64,000 nt of DNA from Crotophaga sulcirostris. Lineage: Eukaryota; Chordata; Aves; Cuculiformes; Crotophagidae. Under the pieces are notes generated by a model, which saw only the letters and a list, made by a program, of their open reading frames with translations, was not told where the DNA came from and searched no databases. Position 1 is the first letter of the stretch; each line of letters opens with the position of its first letter. The stretch is from contig VYZB01000335.1 in assembly GCA_013397455.1 (NCBI GenBank), positions 2,480 through 66,479 of the forward strand, read 5' to 3'. Shown here piece after piece: positions 46,565 through 60,704 of this stretch. Made by a program: the position numbers and the translations under genes.

Positions 46565-48339
46565 GCTGGGAGAAGGATGATGTTCGGCATTTTCGCTTCT
46601 GAACTCGGGCTACTCTCCTTTAAAGCACTTTCTTGTGCCTCCTCCATGGGCCAAAGAGACTTGCTTCACACCACTGGCGTTGCTCCAAGTTAATAAAAAA
46701 TAAGGAAACAGAAACACAGACTTTGGGAATGGTAAAACCCTACCAATCTCATGTCTTGCCTTCTGCAAGATGAAAGTGCAGTGCTGATGCCGTTGAGGCT
46801 CAAGCCAAGGTGTTTCCTTGAATGTCCCCTGCTTATCACTTGGATTTGCTTGTCTGGGGGGCTATGCTGCCCCATGGAGGTGTTACAGAACTGCTGGTTC
46901 AATAGGGGAAAAAAACCACTCAAACGAAGTAGAGTGGGCACATGAGCCTCACTGAAGGGAGTTTCCTTTGTCAAACTTTTACTTGGTGCTGGCTGGGAAA
47001 TCCCGGGAAGTACCCAGCTCCAGGATGGTGGGGGTGAAGCCACAGCACAGGTAGTACTGGGTGCTTTCCACCCAAATAAGCAATGGTGCTGAGGTCCTTT
47101 TTTTGCCATCTGGTCTTACCCCAGAAGACTGGGTTCTGCATAGTGGGGTCAGCCCTGGCAGTTTCCCATTAGGGTTATTTTTCTCTCTGGACACCCTTCT
47201 CGTTTCTTTTGCTTTGGTGTTGTCTCTCTGTTTTGCTCTGGTGGCGTAACTGGGGTCTTGTGCCAAAGATACTGATACGGTGAGTGGCAAGCAAGGCCCA
47301 GAGGCATTTGATCCTTGTTTGTACTTGGTGTTGACTCTCTTGAGGAGCAATCTGCTGAAGGGAGAGCCCAGATGCCCACTGGAAGCCTGACCCAGCTTAG
47401 TTTACAGGGTCACAGAGGCAGAATGGAAATTGTCTTAAAAGCTGCTCCCAGGGCCCAAGCTCACTCCACGATTCAAAGAGTTTGAAGCTGACTCCTCCCT
47501 TCATTTCTGTGCTAAATAATGAATCTATAGATGAGACCCAACGTTTGTGCATTAATATGAACAAGGTGTCAGGGAGTGGTAAATGCTGGCAGCTGCCATT
47601 CCCAGGCTCTGCGGGGCTGCTGGTAAACATTCAGTGTCATTTCTTCAGTTCATACACAAAAAAGGCACACATTGCTACTTAAAACTTACAGATGCGAGCT
47701 AACTGAAAAAAAAAAAAAAGTGATGTATCTGTTTAAAATTGTTTGAAGAACATCGTGTTTTTATTTCAGTATGGGTCCAGTGTTGGTAGGAGAGGGCTAG
47801 GCACAACTACACAAAACAGAAAAGTTGAATGCCTCAGTTGTGAAGACATGTATCAGGTCTTTTCTCAATGTGTTTATTCACTGTTGCATTTCTGCTAGAA
47901 GGAGGGGCAGGACAAGAAAGTGACTAGAATGCAACAAGTTTCACTTTGTGAGTTTGTAGCGTTTTCAGGGGAAAAAAAATAATCTCCAAACAGATCTGAA
48001 GAAGATGAAGTACTCTTTGTACTGCATCTACATGTCCACACCCTCTTTTCCCATCTGCATCAGTCTTGCTAGTTCTGTATTTCACCCATTTGTGTGCTTT
48101 GCATGGGTTCACCATGATTGCAAAGCAAAGAGATTGCGTTTTCCTGCAAGTTGTAGGTGATGCATCATTAGGAGCAACGCTGCCTTATGCTCTTGGGGAT
48201 GAAGGCAGTGTGTTGCCTCTTTCTAGTTTGCCAGCTCCGAAGCAAACCTTGTCCACACCATATGCACACTTCCACACCATGTGAACATGTCGCTCCAGCA
48301 GTCCAATGTGACTGTAGGTGGTTGCTCTCTTGAGCCAGG

Positions 48340-48735
48340 TATGAACCACAATCCTACCACTAAATAGATTTTCCTTTTGTTGTCACATTAATTTGCAACT
48401 CATTAATAGTGACAGCAGTGAGGTACCGCACTGATGCAGATTTGCATATTCATGACCAACTTATTATTAAACAAATAAGATTTCCCCAGCTTAGGAAGCA
48501 CCCAGAGTAGTGCCACATTGTGCATTATATCAGCCTGGATGTTTTATTTTCTGTTTAATATGTTAATAGATGCAAGGGGTGCTCTTTTTTTTTAAGTAAA
48601 TGTGCATCTATAAAGTAACATGTAATTTAAAATATCAGAATCGTTTAAAAAGTAATCCATTAGCAAACCTGCCAATAATTGAGCAGGAATATCTATTTAA
48701 TGTACAAATCAATCAATTAATTCTAGCTGGCTTTG
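48340..48735. promoter_or_regulatory. Candidate conserved element with octamer and homeodomain sites
   Basis: A 400-bp AT-rich block with an octamer match inside ATGCAGATTTGCATATTCAT (ATTTGCAT at 48440-48447), many TAAT/ATTA cores and a PBX/HOX-like CAATCAATCAATTAATTC near the end. No repeat signature is seen. Of the downstream blocks it looks most like a developmental enhancer, but this is from motif density only. Confidence 0.35.
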
Positions 48736-50139
48736 TCTCCTGATGACCATAAGTGCAGGCAGTGCCAGAAAGGCACAGCCAAGTCACTGTACCAGTGAGA
48801 TGAGCAAGGGACAGACGGCTGATCCGGTGTTTTATGGTTTGTTACAATCAAATTGTTTGGTTTTCATAGCTACTTGTGTTTCTTTTCCCCTAGAAGAGTG
48901 GTGGGAGAGGAAGTGCAGACTGTGCCACCCACTGCCACTCTTTCATCTCACTTGCCTCTTGCTGGTACAGCTGGGGGAAACGTGACCACGGTTGCTTGAC
49001 AGGGCCCCCCACTCCACTTTATCTCCAGCGGCAGGCGCTCCCTGTGGGTACCACCTTGGCACCAGCAACGGCTCAGCCCCAGGGAGGAGGGCAGCACTCT
49101 GGCCACTGCTAGTGTCACCGTGGACCCAGAGCAGGGACACTGGGACTGGTAGTGGTGTGTGGTTGGCAGCATGCCATCCCCCAGCACTGTGGGGAGAGTG
49201 CAGCTTTGTGCTGAAGAAACTGGGGGGAAAAGTCCCCGGAGATAAATAATGGCTCAGAATCTGTAGGAAGGAGGTATGGGAACTGCAGGACAAAGGCCAC
49301 ACTGCAAATAGATGTTTTGGTTCTCTTGCTGGTCATGGAGACAGTCCTGGCATTATTTTTTCCTGTATCAGGCTATTCAAACCTAACTGGTATGCATTTC
49401 AAAACCTTCTTCAGCTCCCTGCTGCATCCATCCTTTCCAATTCCTTTCTGGCTCTTTTAACAACAATTTCTAAGGTACTGGGCATAATTATACGTGTGGA
49501 AACCAGCTGGTTATTGTGAAGTTCCCTTCAGTCCTGAAGTTATTTCTTTATTCCTGACTTGGCTTTCCAGAGGCCTTTGACGGTGCTACCTAACCATGAG
49601 GCCAAATGCGGTTCTTACCCCATCCTGCTGTTTCTTTATGAGTCACAAGCCACCCTCTTTGAACCGCTGGCCTGTGCTCCCAGCCTCCCCAGGCTCTGGA
49701 GATCCTGTTTGCTGGCTAAATGCAAAGACTGTTTGGCCCAGAAGAGACACGGCTGAAACTGAGCATCACGAAATGCAGCTGTAAGTCACCCCGAAGTCTA
49801 TGTTCCTGCAGATGCAGGGGAAGGTGAGGCTGTTTCTAAAACCTGTATACAGCAACCACCCAGTGACGTTCTCCAAGAGGGGATAATTTAATTTTCTGAT
49901 TGTGGGATCTGTCCTTATCTTCATCTTCTCTTTCAGGTCCTTCCCTGGAAGAACAGAGGGGTGGCAGAGGAGCCGTATCTTGATTTCCACCGCTTCATGC
50001 TTGCAACCATTTTCATGCACTGAGGATGTAGAGGGTTAGGCAACACATGTGGCAAACACTTGTGATGTCAGAGACAGTGTTTAGTATTTGTAGCTGTCAA
50101 AATTTCCAGGAAAAGACTTCCTAATAAAAACCCCTTTCC

Positions 50140-50290
50140 AATATGCTATTAAACTCTTGTTTAAGCAAAACCTACGTGAAGGCAAGTCCTGACAGCCCTC
50201 CTGAAATTAAAAGGGCAGCTTATTTAACAGCTGATCAACACTAATAACCCTTGGCAAATACAGTATGCAAATCTAGCACTGGAGCCAACA
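50140..50290. promoter_or_regulatory. Candidate element with reverse octamer
   Basis: An AT-rich block with ATGCAAAT (octamer, minus orientation) at 50265-50272 and several TAAT cores. Weak evidence. Confidence 0.2.
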
Positions 50291-53200
50291 TGTGCCGAAG
50301 GGACTCTTCTCTAACAGCCTGGCTTGGCTGCTCTTGTTAATCATGGAGCCCAGAGCTGGGAGAGGGGAGACCTGGGCTGCGATTGCCACGTGTTAGGTCA
50401 GTGGTCTGTGGGTGCTTGTTTAGGAGAAGTTCCTCCACCACCACAGGAATCTAGTGGGCATTTGGTGTCTGACTGCTTGGTGAGGCCTGGATTGGCTTCC
50501 TTGCCTGAGATGCAGAAACCGGTGGCATAAAGTGCTGAGAGAACTGAAACAAATAGTTCAAAGCTGGATGTCTTTTCTCACTCTGCGACATCTTAGGGGA
50601 AAGATCAGTTTTTAGTATCTTTGTGATATGTCGGTCTGCATAAAAAAAATCTCCTTTCTGAATTGGGTCAACCCATGGGGCAGAATTAAGCTGGGGTCCG
50701 CTCTGGGTTTTTCCATGCAGAGGAATGGGATGGAAGCAAACACAGAGTGAGGAGTTTATCCTTTTGCCCTTTAGCTCCATGTCACAAGGGTGGCTTTGTA
50801 GCTGTTTGACCGTCCTGGTCAACTTGGCTTTCTCAGCCCAGGGAGCTTACCTGTGCTACACACTGGCTGCTGTGAACACCTGGGGATGTGGGGTGCCTCA
50901 CTGCAGGGCCAGCTCAGCACGCTAACAGTTGTGACAGCCATGTGATAGAGCAGGGTCTGTTTCAGGGACTGTTGCTGCTGGATGGGGTGATCTGCTCTGA
51001 GAACGTCCCTTGCATCCCCATGAGCTGGTTGCACTCTAACCCAGCAGAAGCCAGACCTAGAAGACCCTTGGAGTGGGGGCATACAGGGTGGGTGAGCATC
51101 CCAGCCCCCTGCAAAGGGAGGAGGTAGTGGTGCCTGGTGGTAGGAGCAGGGCAAGGGGTCAGAGATGGGCAACGAAGCGTTGCCCTTTTGGTGGCAGTGT
51201 GGCATTACCTTGGCTCAGAAGGATGAGTGAGCTGTGCCTTCAGAGCAGGGATGCTCAGCCCATCCACCAGCTTCCCATGCAGTTGTTAACAGCCTAGTGA
51301 CCAAAAGTGTCTGGTCCCCAAGGGGTTACCTGGCCTGAAATGGTTGCCATGCCTGAAGAGCCAGTGTGCCTTTGATTACCACTGTTTTCAAAAGCTGAGG
51401 AGTGAGCTTGATTAGCAAAGTCAACAAAGAGATGCAAATACAGCAGAGAGGTGCCTGGTTGGTTTGGGAGTCAAGGCCCTGGGTAGCAACAAGCAACAGC
51501 TCTCATCATTGGGAAACACTGAGAAAGGGAGGCTGTGTTGTTATTCTGGAGAAACCAGTGGCTCAGGCCAGCTCATGGGTCTGAGGACACAAAGCAGTGT
51601 CTCTGTCTTCAAGGCTATTTAATGGTAAACAAGTGCTGTCAGGAGGAAAGCAACCCACTGCTGCCCGAGCGCTCCGACTTGTGCTGTTTTGTGAGCACAG
51701 CAGGAGCCACGGCAGGGGCAGCACAGGCTGGAGAAATCCAGAAACCCCCTTCCCAGGCTTATTTCTACAGCTAAATGTCCCTTTGAAATGACAGCCTGTG
51801 CTCAGCCCATGTTTGACATGGGAGGGTTTCAAACATCCGGCTGAGTTTCTAACAACTTGACAGTCTTTCCCTCTCAGTGCTTGCCATAACTTCACCTGTG
51901 GTAACTCTTGGTGACTGGTGGGGCCCTTGGAGCTGCTTTGGAGGCAGAGCAAGGTGAGCCAGACCTGTTCCTGGAGGAAGAGGAGAAGGAGAGCAGGTCT
52001 GTTCGGCAGCTGGTGCCAAATCACAGGAAAACAGCCCCAAGGACAGTGCTTGTTCTGCTGCTGGCAGCTCCCGAGCGCAGAGGAATGCGATATCCCAGGC
52101 AGTCTGTTTGTGAAGGCGTAGCGCATTTTTTTTTTTTAGATACACAATGAAGACTTCTGCAGGGCTCGGTCTTTTTGTAAAGTAAATTTATTTGACGGGT
52201 TTATTTCTTTATCAGGTATTTGTCTAACCCTGTGACACTGCGAGAGGAGATTTCCTGGTACAAATGTTAAAATGTAAACTCTCAGACATGTGTACTGTCA
52301 CAGCCAGTGTCCAAAACATCCTCACCCAGGTTTCATGTCCTGGCGTGACAGCAGGGAATCCCAGCAATGCTGGGTAATCTATGCAATGACCACACTGGGC
52401 CACTGTGATGTACAAGGCCCACGAAAATAGGTGGGCTCAGTAAGAGGACAGGAGACAGGGTTCTGTCCAGTCCTGGCTGGTGGATTCATGGGTTAAACCC
52501 AAGCCTTTTGCAAGCAGTGCCTTCATCAACAGGATGGGGAGATTAGAAACACCTTACATGCCTGAAGGTTTTGCAGCACCACTGACTGATCAAATAAAAA
52601 TACGTGAATCATAAATCAATGTAATTTAAAGCAGATTTATTTAGAAATTGAGATTGGACTCTAAGGGGCTTATCCAAATCACTCTAGCTTGCAGTTAGCT
52701 GCCTTCCCCCCTTGACTGTGCATACTGTCTTGGGTAGGTGAGGTGGGGATGCAGATGTGTCTCCCATCTAAATCAGCCCTGGGCAGGGGGCTGGGAACTG
52801 GGAAAGGGAGACTGGGGAGATAACCAGGTAGAAGTAGGGACTCAACTGCCTGCTCATCTGGGCTGCTGCCTGGTGCTGGCCACCAACAGATGACCACCAG
52901 CTGAGAGGAGGAGTGTGGTGTGGCTGCAGCATGACATGAGGGCTCAACAGAGGCCAGTGCATCAGGGACCACAGCCAGTCCCAGCAGGATGGACACTGGG
53001 GAGCTCCTTGCCTTGCTCTGTCACATGCTGGCTGAACAGAGAGCCTTTGTGGTGCTCTTGCCATCATCTGCCATCTCCTCTCCTCAACATGCAGCACCTC
53101 TGAGCATCCGATGTGGGGAGACACTGCAGTTCTGCACAGTGTGTGCCTGTGCACGCGTGTGGGTGTGCAGGGAGGTGCTGGCTGTTTTTCCCTAGCCCCA

Positions 53201-53339
53201 GCCTTGCAGGAGATCCTGTTACCTGACCCAGTGCAGGAACCAGGAGGGGGAAGATTGGCTCCTTCTTCCCATCAGGCCTGCAGTCACCCTGCAAACACAT
53301 TAGTTTTCCTACAAAGGCACCGGAGAGCTTGAACAGCAA

Positions 53340-53470
53340 AACTACTGTGGCATTTATTAATTTTTTAGCATAGCTCTCCCTCCCTCACCCACTGTGATTT
53401 GCATACCTGCTAATCCTTTCCCTCCTGCAATAATTCTGTGAAGGATAGGGAAATTATATCTGAGCAATAA
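53340..53470. promoter_or_regulatory. Candidate element with octamer
   Basis: Has an ATTTGCAT match at 53397-53404 near a TTATTAATTTTTTAGC stretch. Weak evidence. Confidence 0.2.
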
Positions 53471-56400
53471 CTCCTCGACTCTGAAGCTGTGGAAAACCCT
53501 GTGTGCTATCATGCTCAGAGCAGAGACTTCCAGCAAGTAGAAGAAGAAGGTTTAACCTCCAAAGTGCTGCATGACACCTACAAGACACCAGGAAACCCAG
53601 CCGTCTTGAATACCTGAACCCCACCCCTGTCTATCCTGGATACCTGTGCCCCCAGTAACACCCTTGCCCCTGGCAAAAGTTTGCCTTGTGAAAATGGTTG
53701 TTCCATATGGCAGTGTCTCTTCTGAAGTAAAGTTGCTTTCTGAGAGACAGGGGAGGAAAGCCCTGTGCACTGGAAGTTTCATTACTCCCCACAACTGACG
53801 TCTTAATCCTCGTCACCCCGACTTTTTGTTTCATTTGGGTTCATGGATGAAAGACATTTCCTCCAGTGAAAATGCTAAAGATGGGCCAGTCAGGTCCAGA
53901 TTGAGAAAGAGGGTAAATCCCCCCCCAGTAATCCCTGGAAAAGCCCACCCAGCTTTTCCTGTCCTCCTGCCTCCTCTGTGATGAAGAGAGGACAGGGCAA
54001 GTGGGCAGAGGAGGAAGGACAGCAGGGTGATGAGTAGGTGGTAGAGAGCTCTAGGGAGCTCACTGCCTTTATTTGGAGCCAGTGCCGTGGGTGTGAAACA
54101 GAGGGAAGCACAGTAGAAGGGCAGGAAACTAAGTTTCTGGAGGAAACTTTTTATCACATGGTGCTAAGCCTACAAACAGCAAGCATCACTCAATGGGAGA
54201 GTGACTAAAACCCTGGTAAGTTGCAGCCCTGTTAAAACTGTGCTATGCTCCGGTTCTGCTGGGAAAAAAAATACTAAAAACTAAGGTCTGAGAGTTGCAT
54301 CTCTGAGGACTCTGGCATCAGCACAACATCTGGTGTGCTATGTGTGCCCCTCCTCACTCTCTGCCCTGGGACAGCTACATAGACTCAGCATGCAATGGTG
54401 AGGGAGGTGGGAGGAGAGAGGTGATGCTCACCATGGTACCGGTCCTGTGACCCAGACATCAGCCACTGATGCTTTTTGCCAAACACAGGTAGGGGCTTGT
54501 TGGATCAGGGACACCAGGGTTATGAGTGGCATAGGGACAGCAAACCTGGCATATGAGCCAGGGTGAAGCGAGACTACACCACCAACCCATACGCTCACGT
54601 GAGGGAGCATCCCTGGGCTCTCTAGGGATGGATGTTGAGCTCAGAGGCTAACGCCATGGGCAGGAGGGAGCCAGGAGGATGGAAAAGGACCACCTGGAGC
54701 AGGCAGGCTGTCACAGGCAGGCTGCATGCTCATGCTGTGAGCAGCCTTGGAGCACCCTGGGGCAGTTGTTTGCCAGGCAGGTTGGTGGCTATTGGCAAGG
54801 CTTGCTTCATCAGGCACTGACAGTGAGGTCTGGGAGGTTCCTCTTTCTGGACTATATTAAGACGCACACAACGGCTTGAGGGCGGGGGTAAGAGGACAGC
54901 AAGAAGTTGTGAAAGAGCAGCACGCCGGAGCCCACGAGTAACTAAGGCCTTTTGGCAGTGTTTCAGAAAATGGGGTGGTCCAGTTAGGGAGTTCAGGAAA
55001 TTGTCTGAGCTACATTAAACATTTTCTAAAACCTTCTGGGTTCTTGAGAGCTGACTTGAAAGTTGGCAGAGTTAAATAAAACAAAAGTTAACACATTCCC
55101 TTCAATTTATTTTGTTACAGGGCTAGTATAAAGTCAGCCCATTTTTCATTAGTTTCAACGTCCCTTTCCATCTGAAGGCAGGATTATCTGCACAGTAAAA
55201 ACCCAGGACGCTTGCACAGCCGTGCAGGGGGCCGCATGTGACACACAAAAGCTTTAGTACATATTTCAAAAGTCATAAAACACATAACTGTGAGGCATAA
55301 AACTGAGTTTCTCTCTAATTGAAGCCTGGGTGTAGAAGAGTCTCTGTGGGTCTGTGGCTTGCTGGAGTCAGCCCCAAACCCAGGCAGCACCCAGTAGCGG
55401 GTAGCCTGCCCTGGCCACACTGCTGTTTGTTCTCCAGTAGCTGCACACTGTCCCACAGGAGGTAGGGCTGCCACAGCTCAGGCAATAGAAGTACCAGGTC
55501 TCAAATCAAGCCTGAACAACTGGATAAAAAACCCTGCACAATGGAAAAAAAAATTGTGGTTTCTCTCTGGAGAGGAAAGACGGGATGCTGAAATGCATGG
55601 TGCCTGGGTGAAACAAGAGTTCCTCTGCCCTTGTGCCCGTGGTGGGCAGTCTCTGAAAGAGCTGACCTTCAGCTGCATGTCTCCCCTTTCCTTTGGAGAG
55701 CAAGTGATGTACGTCCTGCCTGGAGCAAACTATTTCCACATCTGCACGAGGCCAGGAGCTGCAGAGTAAATCCACTTCCTGCACTATCTGTCTCCCTGGT
55801 GGAAATGGAACCCTTGATACAAAAAAAAAACCTGCCAGCCTTGGAAATCACCTGCTCCTGCCTCTTGGGAAAAGTTTCTACCAGTGGAATTGAAGGCGGT
55901 ATCAGGCACAGAGCACATGTCGGCGGCTTCCTCACTCCATGGAAATAAGGAAGTAGGGAACCCATTTAGGCAAACAGTCCCACATAAATCTTAGCCCAAT
56001 GCTTCTTGCCTGTACTCAATTTCGTATGATCTCTGCAAAGGGTAAATTGAAATCTGCTTCATTCACAAAGTCCAGTGCTATTGGTTATACCTGTCTTTAC
56101 GGCAGAGCTGCTTTGAATGGGAAAAGAAAAGCAGTATGGCCCCAGGAGAGGGAGAGAAATCAGAACATAAATGCAGGTATCAAAGCAGAAAAATGCAGAG
56201 AGCAACAGTAGCCCATGGTATGTTGGAGAAGAAAACAAACTCTTATCACAGTAAGAGCAGAGGAAGCAATCCTACTGAAGGGAGGAGACAAGGAGGACAG
56301 CTGACATCCTGCAGAGAGGGAATCTAAGGTCTGGGGGAGGGAGAGCACAACCCCAAAGGCATGGCATTGGGAAAGGATGCAGCTCTTAAAGACACAGCTT

Positions 56401-59400
56401 CACTGAGTGCCTCTGCTGACAGGGAGCTGGAGCCAGCCAGCCAAGTGCAATTCCCAGGCATCGATGGAGGCTGAGGGCAGGTGCGTGAGCACGGGTATTT
56501 TTATTTGGTGCAGTTTACAGGCTCCCTGTCCTCCATCAAGTCCCAGGAGAAAGTGAGAGCCTAAACACCCACCTGGAATTCGGTCAGATGAAAATGAATT
56601 ATTAAAAGAAGCGGAGATTTATTGCCTTTAAAAATTTATTAACAGGACAAGGAGAACAACTTTCTGCATAAGCAATGTCAGGAGGCAGGGGCAAGAGACG
56701 AAATTTTGCCTTTGGAGGCAGTCAGCTCCGGGGAGAAGCTGTTTCTGACCATGCAGGGGGTCAACAGCACACCAGCTCCCACTTGGTACCCAGAACCTTT
56801 TGGCAGATACCTAGCAAACAAAGGACAATGCAGAGGGACCAAGCAGAAATGCTGAGAACACTTCCTCTTTCAGTGTAGAAACCTCACAAGTGATGGGAAC
56901 TCGGCTAAGCCCTGTGAAATCCAGGGAAGTCTGTTTGCTCTGCTTTTGGAACCACCAATCCACCCCCAGGCATTGGATTTCCCAAACCTTTCTTTTTTTA
57001 TAGCCAGGAGTGGAGAAGTGTGCTCTGACCTCTGGCAGAGGAGGAATGATGCTGCGTGGATGAGGGAAGGAGGTATGATCCAAGAGAGGATTCCCAGCAG
57101 TGAGTCAGAGGGGGAAGAGACTGAGGTGGAATTGATAAAAATAGTTCAGGGAACAGGGACAAGTTCTGAAAGAAAACAGTCTTTGTGCAGAAAGGATAAA
57201 ATAAAATCAGAAAGGACTGGAGCAGCACGATGGAGACAGAGCTGAAACTGAAGACCAGGAAGAAAAGACAGAAGGGGAACAAAAAGAGAGGATCCTGCCA
57301 ATCGTTGTGTTTTATGTAACATTTTAACACTAGGGCTTATTGGAGGGATTGCTATTTCTGCAAGTGTTGTCTGCACTGGCAGGTGGGTATGAGGACCTTT
57401 TGCCTCCTGACTGTATTATGGTGCCAGAAATAAATACAATTTTCCTCTGGAAAAGATGACGATTACGTTCTTCATGTCCGAACGGGGACACTTGAAGCAG
57501 AAAAGCTAAAGGAAAGCCCAATCTCTATCTACAGATACACACAGCACACACAGACCCTCACCCTCTCACAGCTTACTTATGGCTGGGTGGAAGATGGAAA
57601 ACTACCAGTGTAACCTTCAGAAGGCTGATTGCAAGAATGTTTTCCCATTAATGCTGCTAGTGGGACTGTGATTGCGTTGCTTAAGACAGCCACAATCGGC
57701 CGACAAGCAAAGCTGAACTGTATGTGCAATCTGCGGCAGAATGTTTTGCTTTGCTTGCTGCCTGAAATGTAGGTCTTGGTAAGACAGGCATTGAAGATAG
57801 ATCAGTGGTTTAGGATCTTGCCCTGTCCAATGACCAAAATTCACCTGGCATCGTTCGATTGCCAGAAGTGTATGTCCAGAACCAACCCTCTAGTCAAAGA
57901 CATTCCTGTACATCTCTCCATCTCAAACTCTCAAGCTGAGTACAGACAAGGTACATGGCAGCACAAGGAAGATGTATTTCCTAAAATGCAACCACTTTGT
58001 CCACCTCTGGCATTAGTCACACTCTGGTAAGTATTCTCTGGTGAGCTCACCTCATACTGGAGATGGTAAGGAGTAAAAATTCCTACTAGCCCCAATACCC
58101 TGCAAAATACCACAAGACAGCAACTACTCTGCAAATGTGGATTCCGCCCTTCAGTGCCCAAACTTATGAAAATGAATGTAGCCATTTGTCTTGTCACTTC
58201 CCCTCCTTCTCCAGGGGATCTGTCACATGAGCAAATTACAATTACAATGAAAGGGACTAAACCCTGCATGCTCTAAGACTTCCCACAGATTCATCCCTGT
58301 TCCTCACCTGCTGTCCATCTCTGATTGTTACAGGAATGGAGAAACTGGACCTTGCTCTGCCTACATTTTGCATTTTTTTTCCTGTCTATGGTTGAACATC
58401 CTTGCATGCATGTAACATGTTACATTCACATGTGTAACAGCGATGCTGGCCACACCATTCTCAATGCAACAGAAGAAATTTGCTCATGTTGTTTCACTGT
58501 AATGACTGCTGCCTTTTCTTGACCAAGATGTGAACTTTGGCTTGTTTTTACTGAAACACACAAAGATGTGTAATGATACTACTACAGCTCAAAGCTGTGA
58601 CCCAGTCCAGAGGAAGGTGTCCTGGAGCTCTAACAAAAGCTGCAAGGGAAGTCTCCCTCTGTTCCCCGGTGGCCGAGGTTTACAAACCAGATGGTAACTT
58701 TTGTGTATGGATGGCCTTTAACCACACTAAAACACATATTTGCAGAAGACTTGACCTGCTGACAGAGACTCTCTATTTGCAAACAAACAAGCACCTCAAG
58801 AAAAAACAAAATTCCACTTTGAAGTGGAAACAATACCAAAATGAAGTCCAACCATTATATTCAAAACCCAAGTAAACTCTCTCCCCACTCCTCGTATCTT
58901 GAAAATCCCATTATCTCAGGAACAAAGACTAGCAGGAACCAAGCTCTTTGTCAGAGCTGTTCTCAGCGCTAAGTCGCACGGTATCTGCATTGGGGTGCTT
59001 TGTAGGTAGGGGAACATTGCTGTTCTGTACTGGCAAAGTGCTTCTGCTGTGAACGCAGATATAGCAGCAAAGCTGGCTAGGTAAAACTACAAAAAAAAAA
59101 ACCCTGCCAAAGGTGAAAACAAGTCACTTCAGCAGGAATCAAACCAACTGTGACTGGTTGGCTTGATGTTACCATGCCAGCGTGAGGCAGGATCACACTA
59201 ATGCTCCGTCACAACTGGTTTGGCTGTGGTGGTGTACACACTCGGTGCAGAGCTACTTGCCTTGTAAGAACTTCCACGTGTTATGTTATGTCTTGCAATG
59301 GTGCATAGAAATATTTACTTGTAAAGTAAGTTAAAATAAAAAATGCTGCTGTAATTACGGGGCACTTGACCTGAGAAGTGAAAAGGTTTTCTCTGCATTT

Positions 59401-59919
59401 AAAAAACAATATGGACAAGCCACTAACTCATCGATATTCTTATTATGCTAGTTAACCTACCTCAGACAGGTACACAACAAGGCCAAGTAATTGTGGAGTA
59501 TGTTTGAGCTGAGAAAGTAAAAAGGAAAAAAAAGAAAAAGTTCTCTAAAGGAAACTTCAGACACATTTCAAAGCACTACAGCTCTATAAACACCAAAGGA
59601 GTTTTATCAAACTTCCCAGAAAAAAACTTTCCTCTGAGAGGAAATAGGGCAAGTGAGATTTCAAAGGGAGAGATTTTTTTCCTGGGGTGCAGAGATGATG
59701 ACTGAAAAAAACTCCAACCCTACGCCTCCTGTGTGCGCATTTGTCCTGAGCTGTACGTAGCAACGCTACTGTCAGGTTGTAATTAGGATGAGAATATGCT
59801 CTAGGTTCACTGACTAAAGTTCTGGATTAATCTTGGTTATAGTTGAGACCTGAGATTCACCCCAAGCAGCTGAGGTAACACAAAGCACTGATTCACCAAT
59901 CCTTAAAGAGACTGAAGCC

Positions 59920-60075
59920 TTCTTTTTTATTTTTTATTATTTAATTCCTCCACTAATTAACAGCAGGTAGTGAATAGGAAAGTGTTTATGCTTTCCCCCT
60001 TCAGCTCACTACCCCACCGTGTTATGACAGATGGAATGTTAATTAACGTGACCCGGCAGATAATATTTAATTCAA
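59920..60075. promoter_or_regulatory. Candidate AT-rich element
   Basis: A block with CCACTAATTAACAGC, GAATGTTAATTAACGTGACC and TAATATTTAATTC, dense in homeodomain-type cores and free of repeats. Composition only. Confidence 0.25.
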
Positions 60076-60578
60076 GACAGAGTATCATAGAAACATCTGA
60101 CTGCCTCAGGGCTGGTCATCTACGAATTATGCCCTAAAAAACCCTTCCTGTGCACCTTCCTGGAGACGCTGATGGTTTTCAGTTGAGCTAATCCAGAATC
60201 AAGCTCAGGGCTATGCCTGCACTACGTTTTCCATCTCCTCTTGCCCTCACTGTTGCTCTCCCTGGGATGGGGTGTGATTTAGCTGCACAACTTTGTCTGC
60301 AGCCCCTCCCCAGCCCCATGGCTGCCACTGCCTCAGCTGCATGCTGAGGGAAAGGACCTCCTCAGGGGGGAGAAACTGGCAGAGCTTCCTCAAGACAGTC
60401 AGTCTATGGGCGACCCCCCCTGTTCAACAGCCAGGTGAGAGTTGTGTCCTTGCTTCATGGCCCACGTGCTTGGCCTCCACCTCTCCCTCCCTCCTCATGC
60501 AGGCACTCCCAGCACACCTCCTCTCTCACCAGAGGTGTCACTGAGCAAACACCGTCCATTTGTCAGCATGTCCATGCA

Positions 60579-60704
60579 TGCCCAGCATGCCCAATGTGCC
60601 CAGTGTGCCCCGTGTGCCCAGTGTACCTAGTGTACCCAGCATACCTAGCATGCCCAGTGTGCCGAGCCTGCCCACTGGGCCCAGTATGCCCGGTGTGCCC
60701 TGCC
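60579..60704. repeat. 9-bp minisatellite, 14 units
   Basis: Exactly 126 bp of tandem TGCCCAGTG-type nonamers, with copies differing at one to three bases. Because the unit is a multiple of three, the frames across it stay open and give spurious Pro/Ser/Val or Cys/Pro repeats. Confidence 0.93.

Larger units (their letters stand above)
44506..60578. other. Intergenic DNA downstream of BCOR
   Basis: About 16 kb with no multi-exon gene, RNA gene or recognisable transposon. The open frames present are unrelated to known proteins and lack splice or codon evidence. In human the DNA beyond the BCOR 3' end is also gene-poor. AT-rich candidate elements are listed separately. Confidence 0.6.

Noticed and set aside
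51563..52126. 187-codon minus-strand open frame
   Set aside because: Low-complexity Leu/Ser/Gln composition, no similarity to any family I know, overlapping open frames on the other strand.
40573..53404. Octamer ATTTGCAT matches as a special array
   Set aside because: At least seven matches occur in the whole window, somewhat above the two or so expected by base count, but AT-rich DNA raises the expectation and they are scattered.
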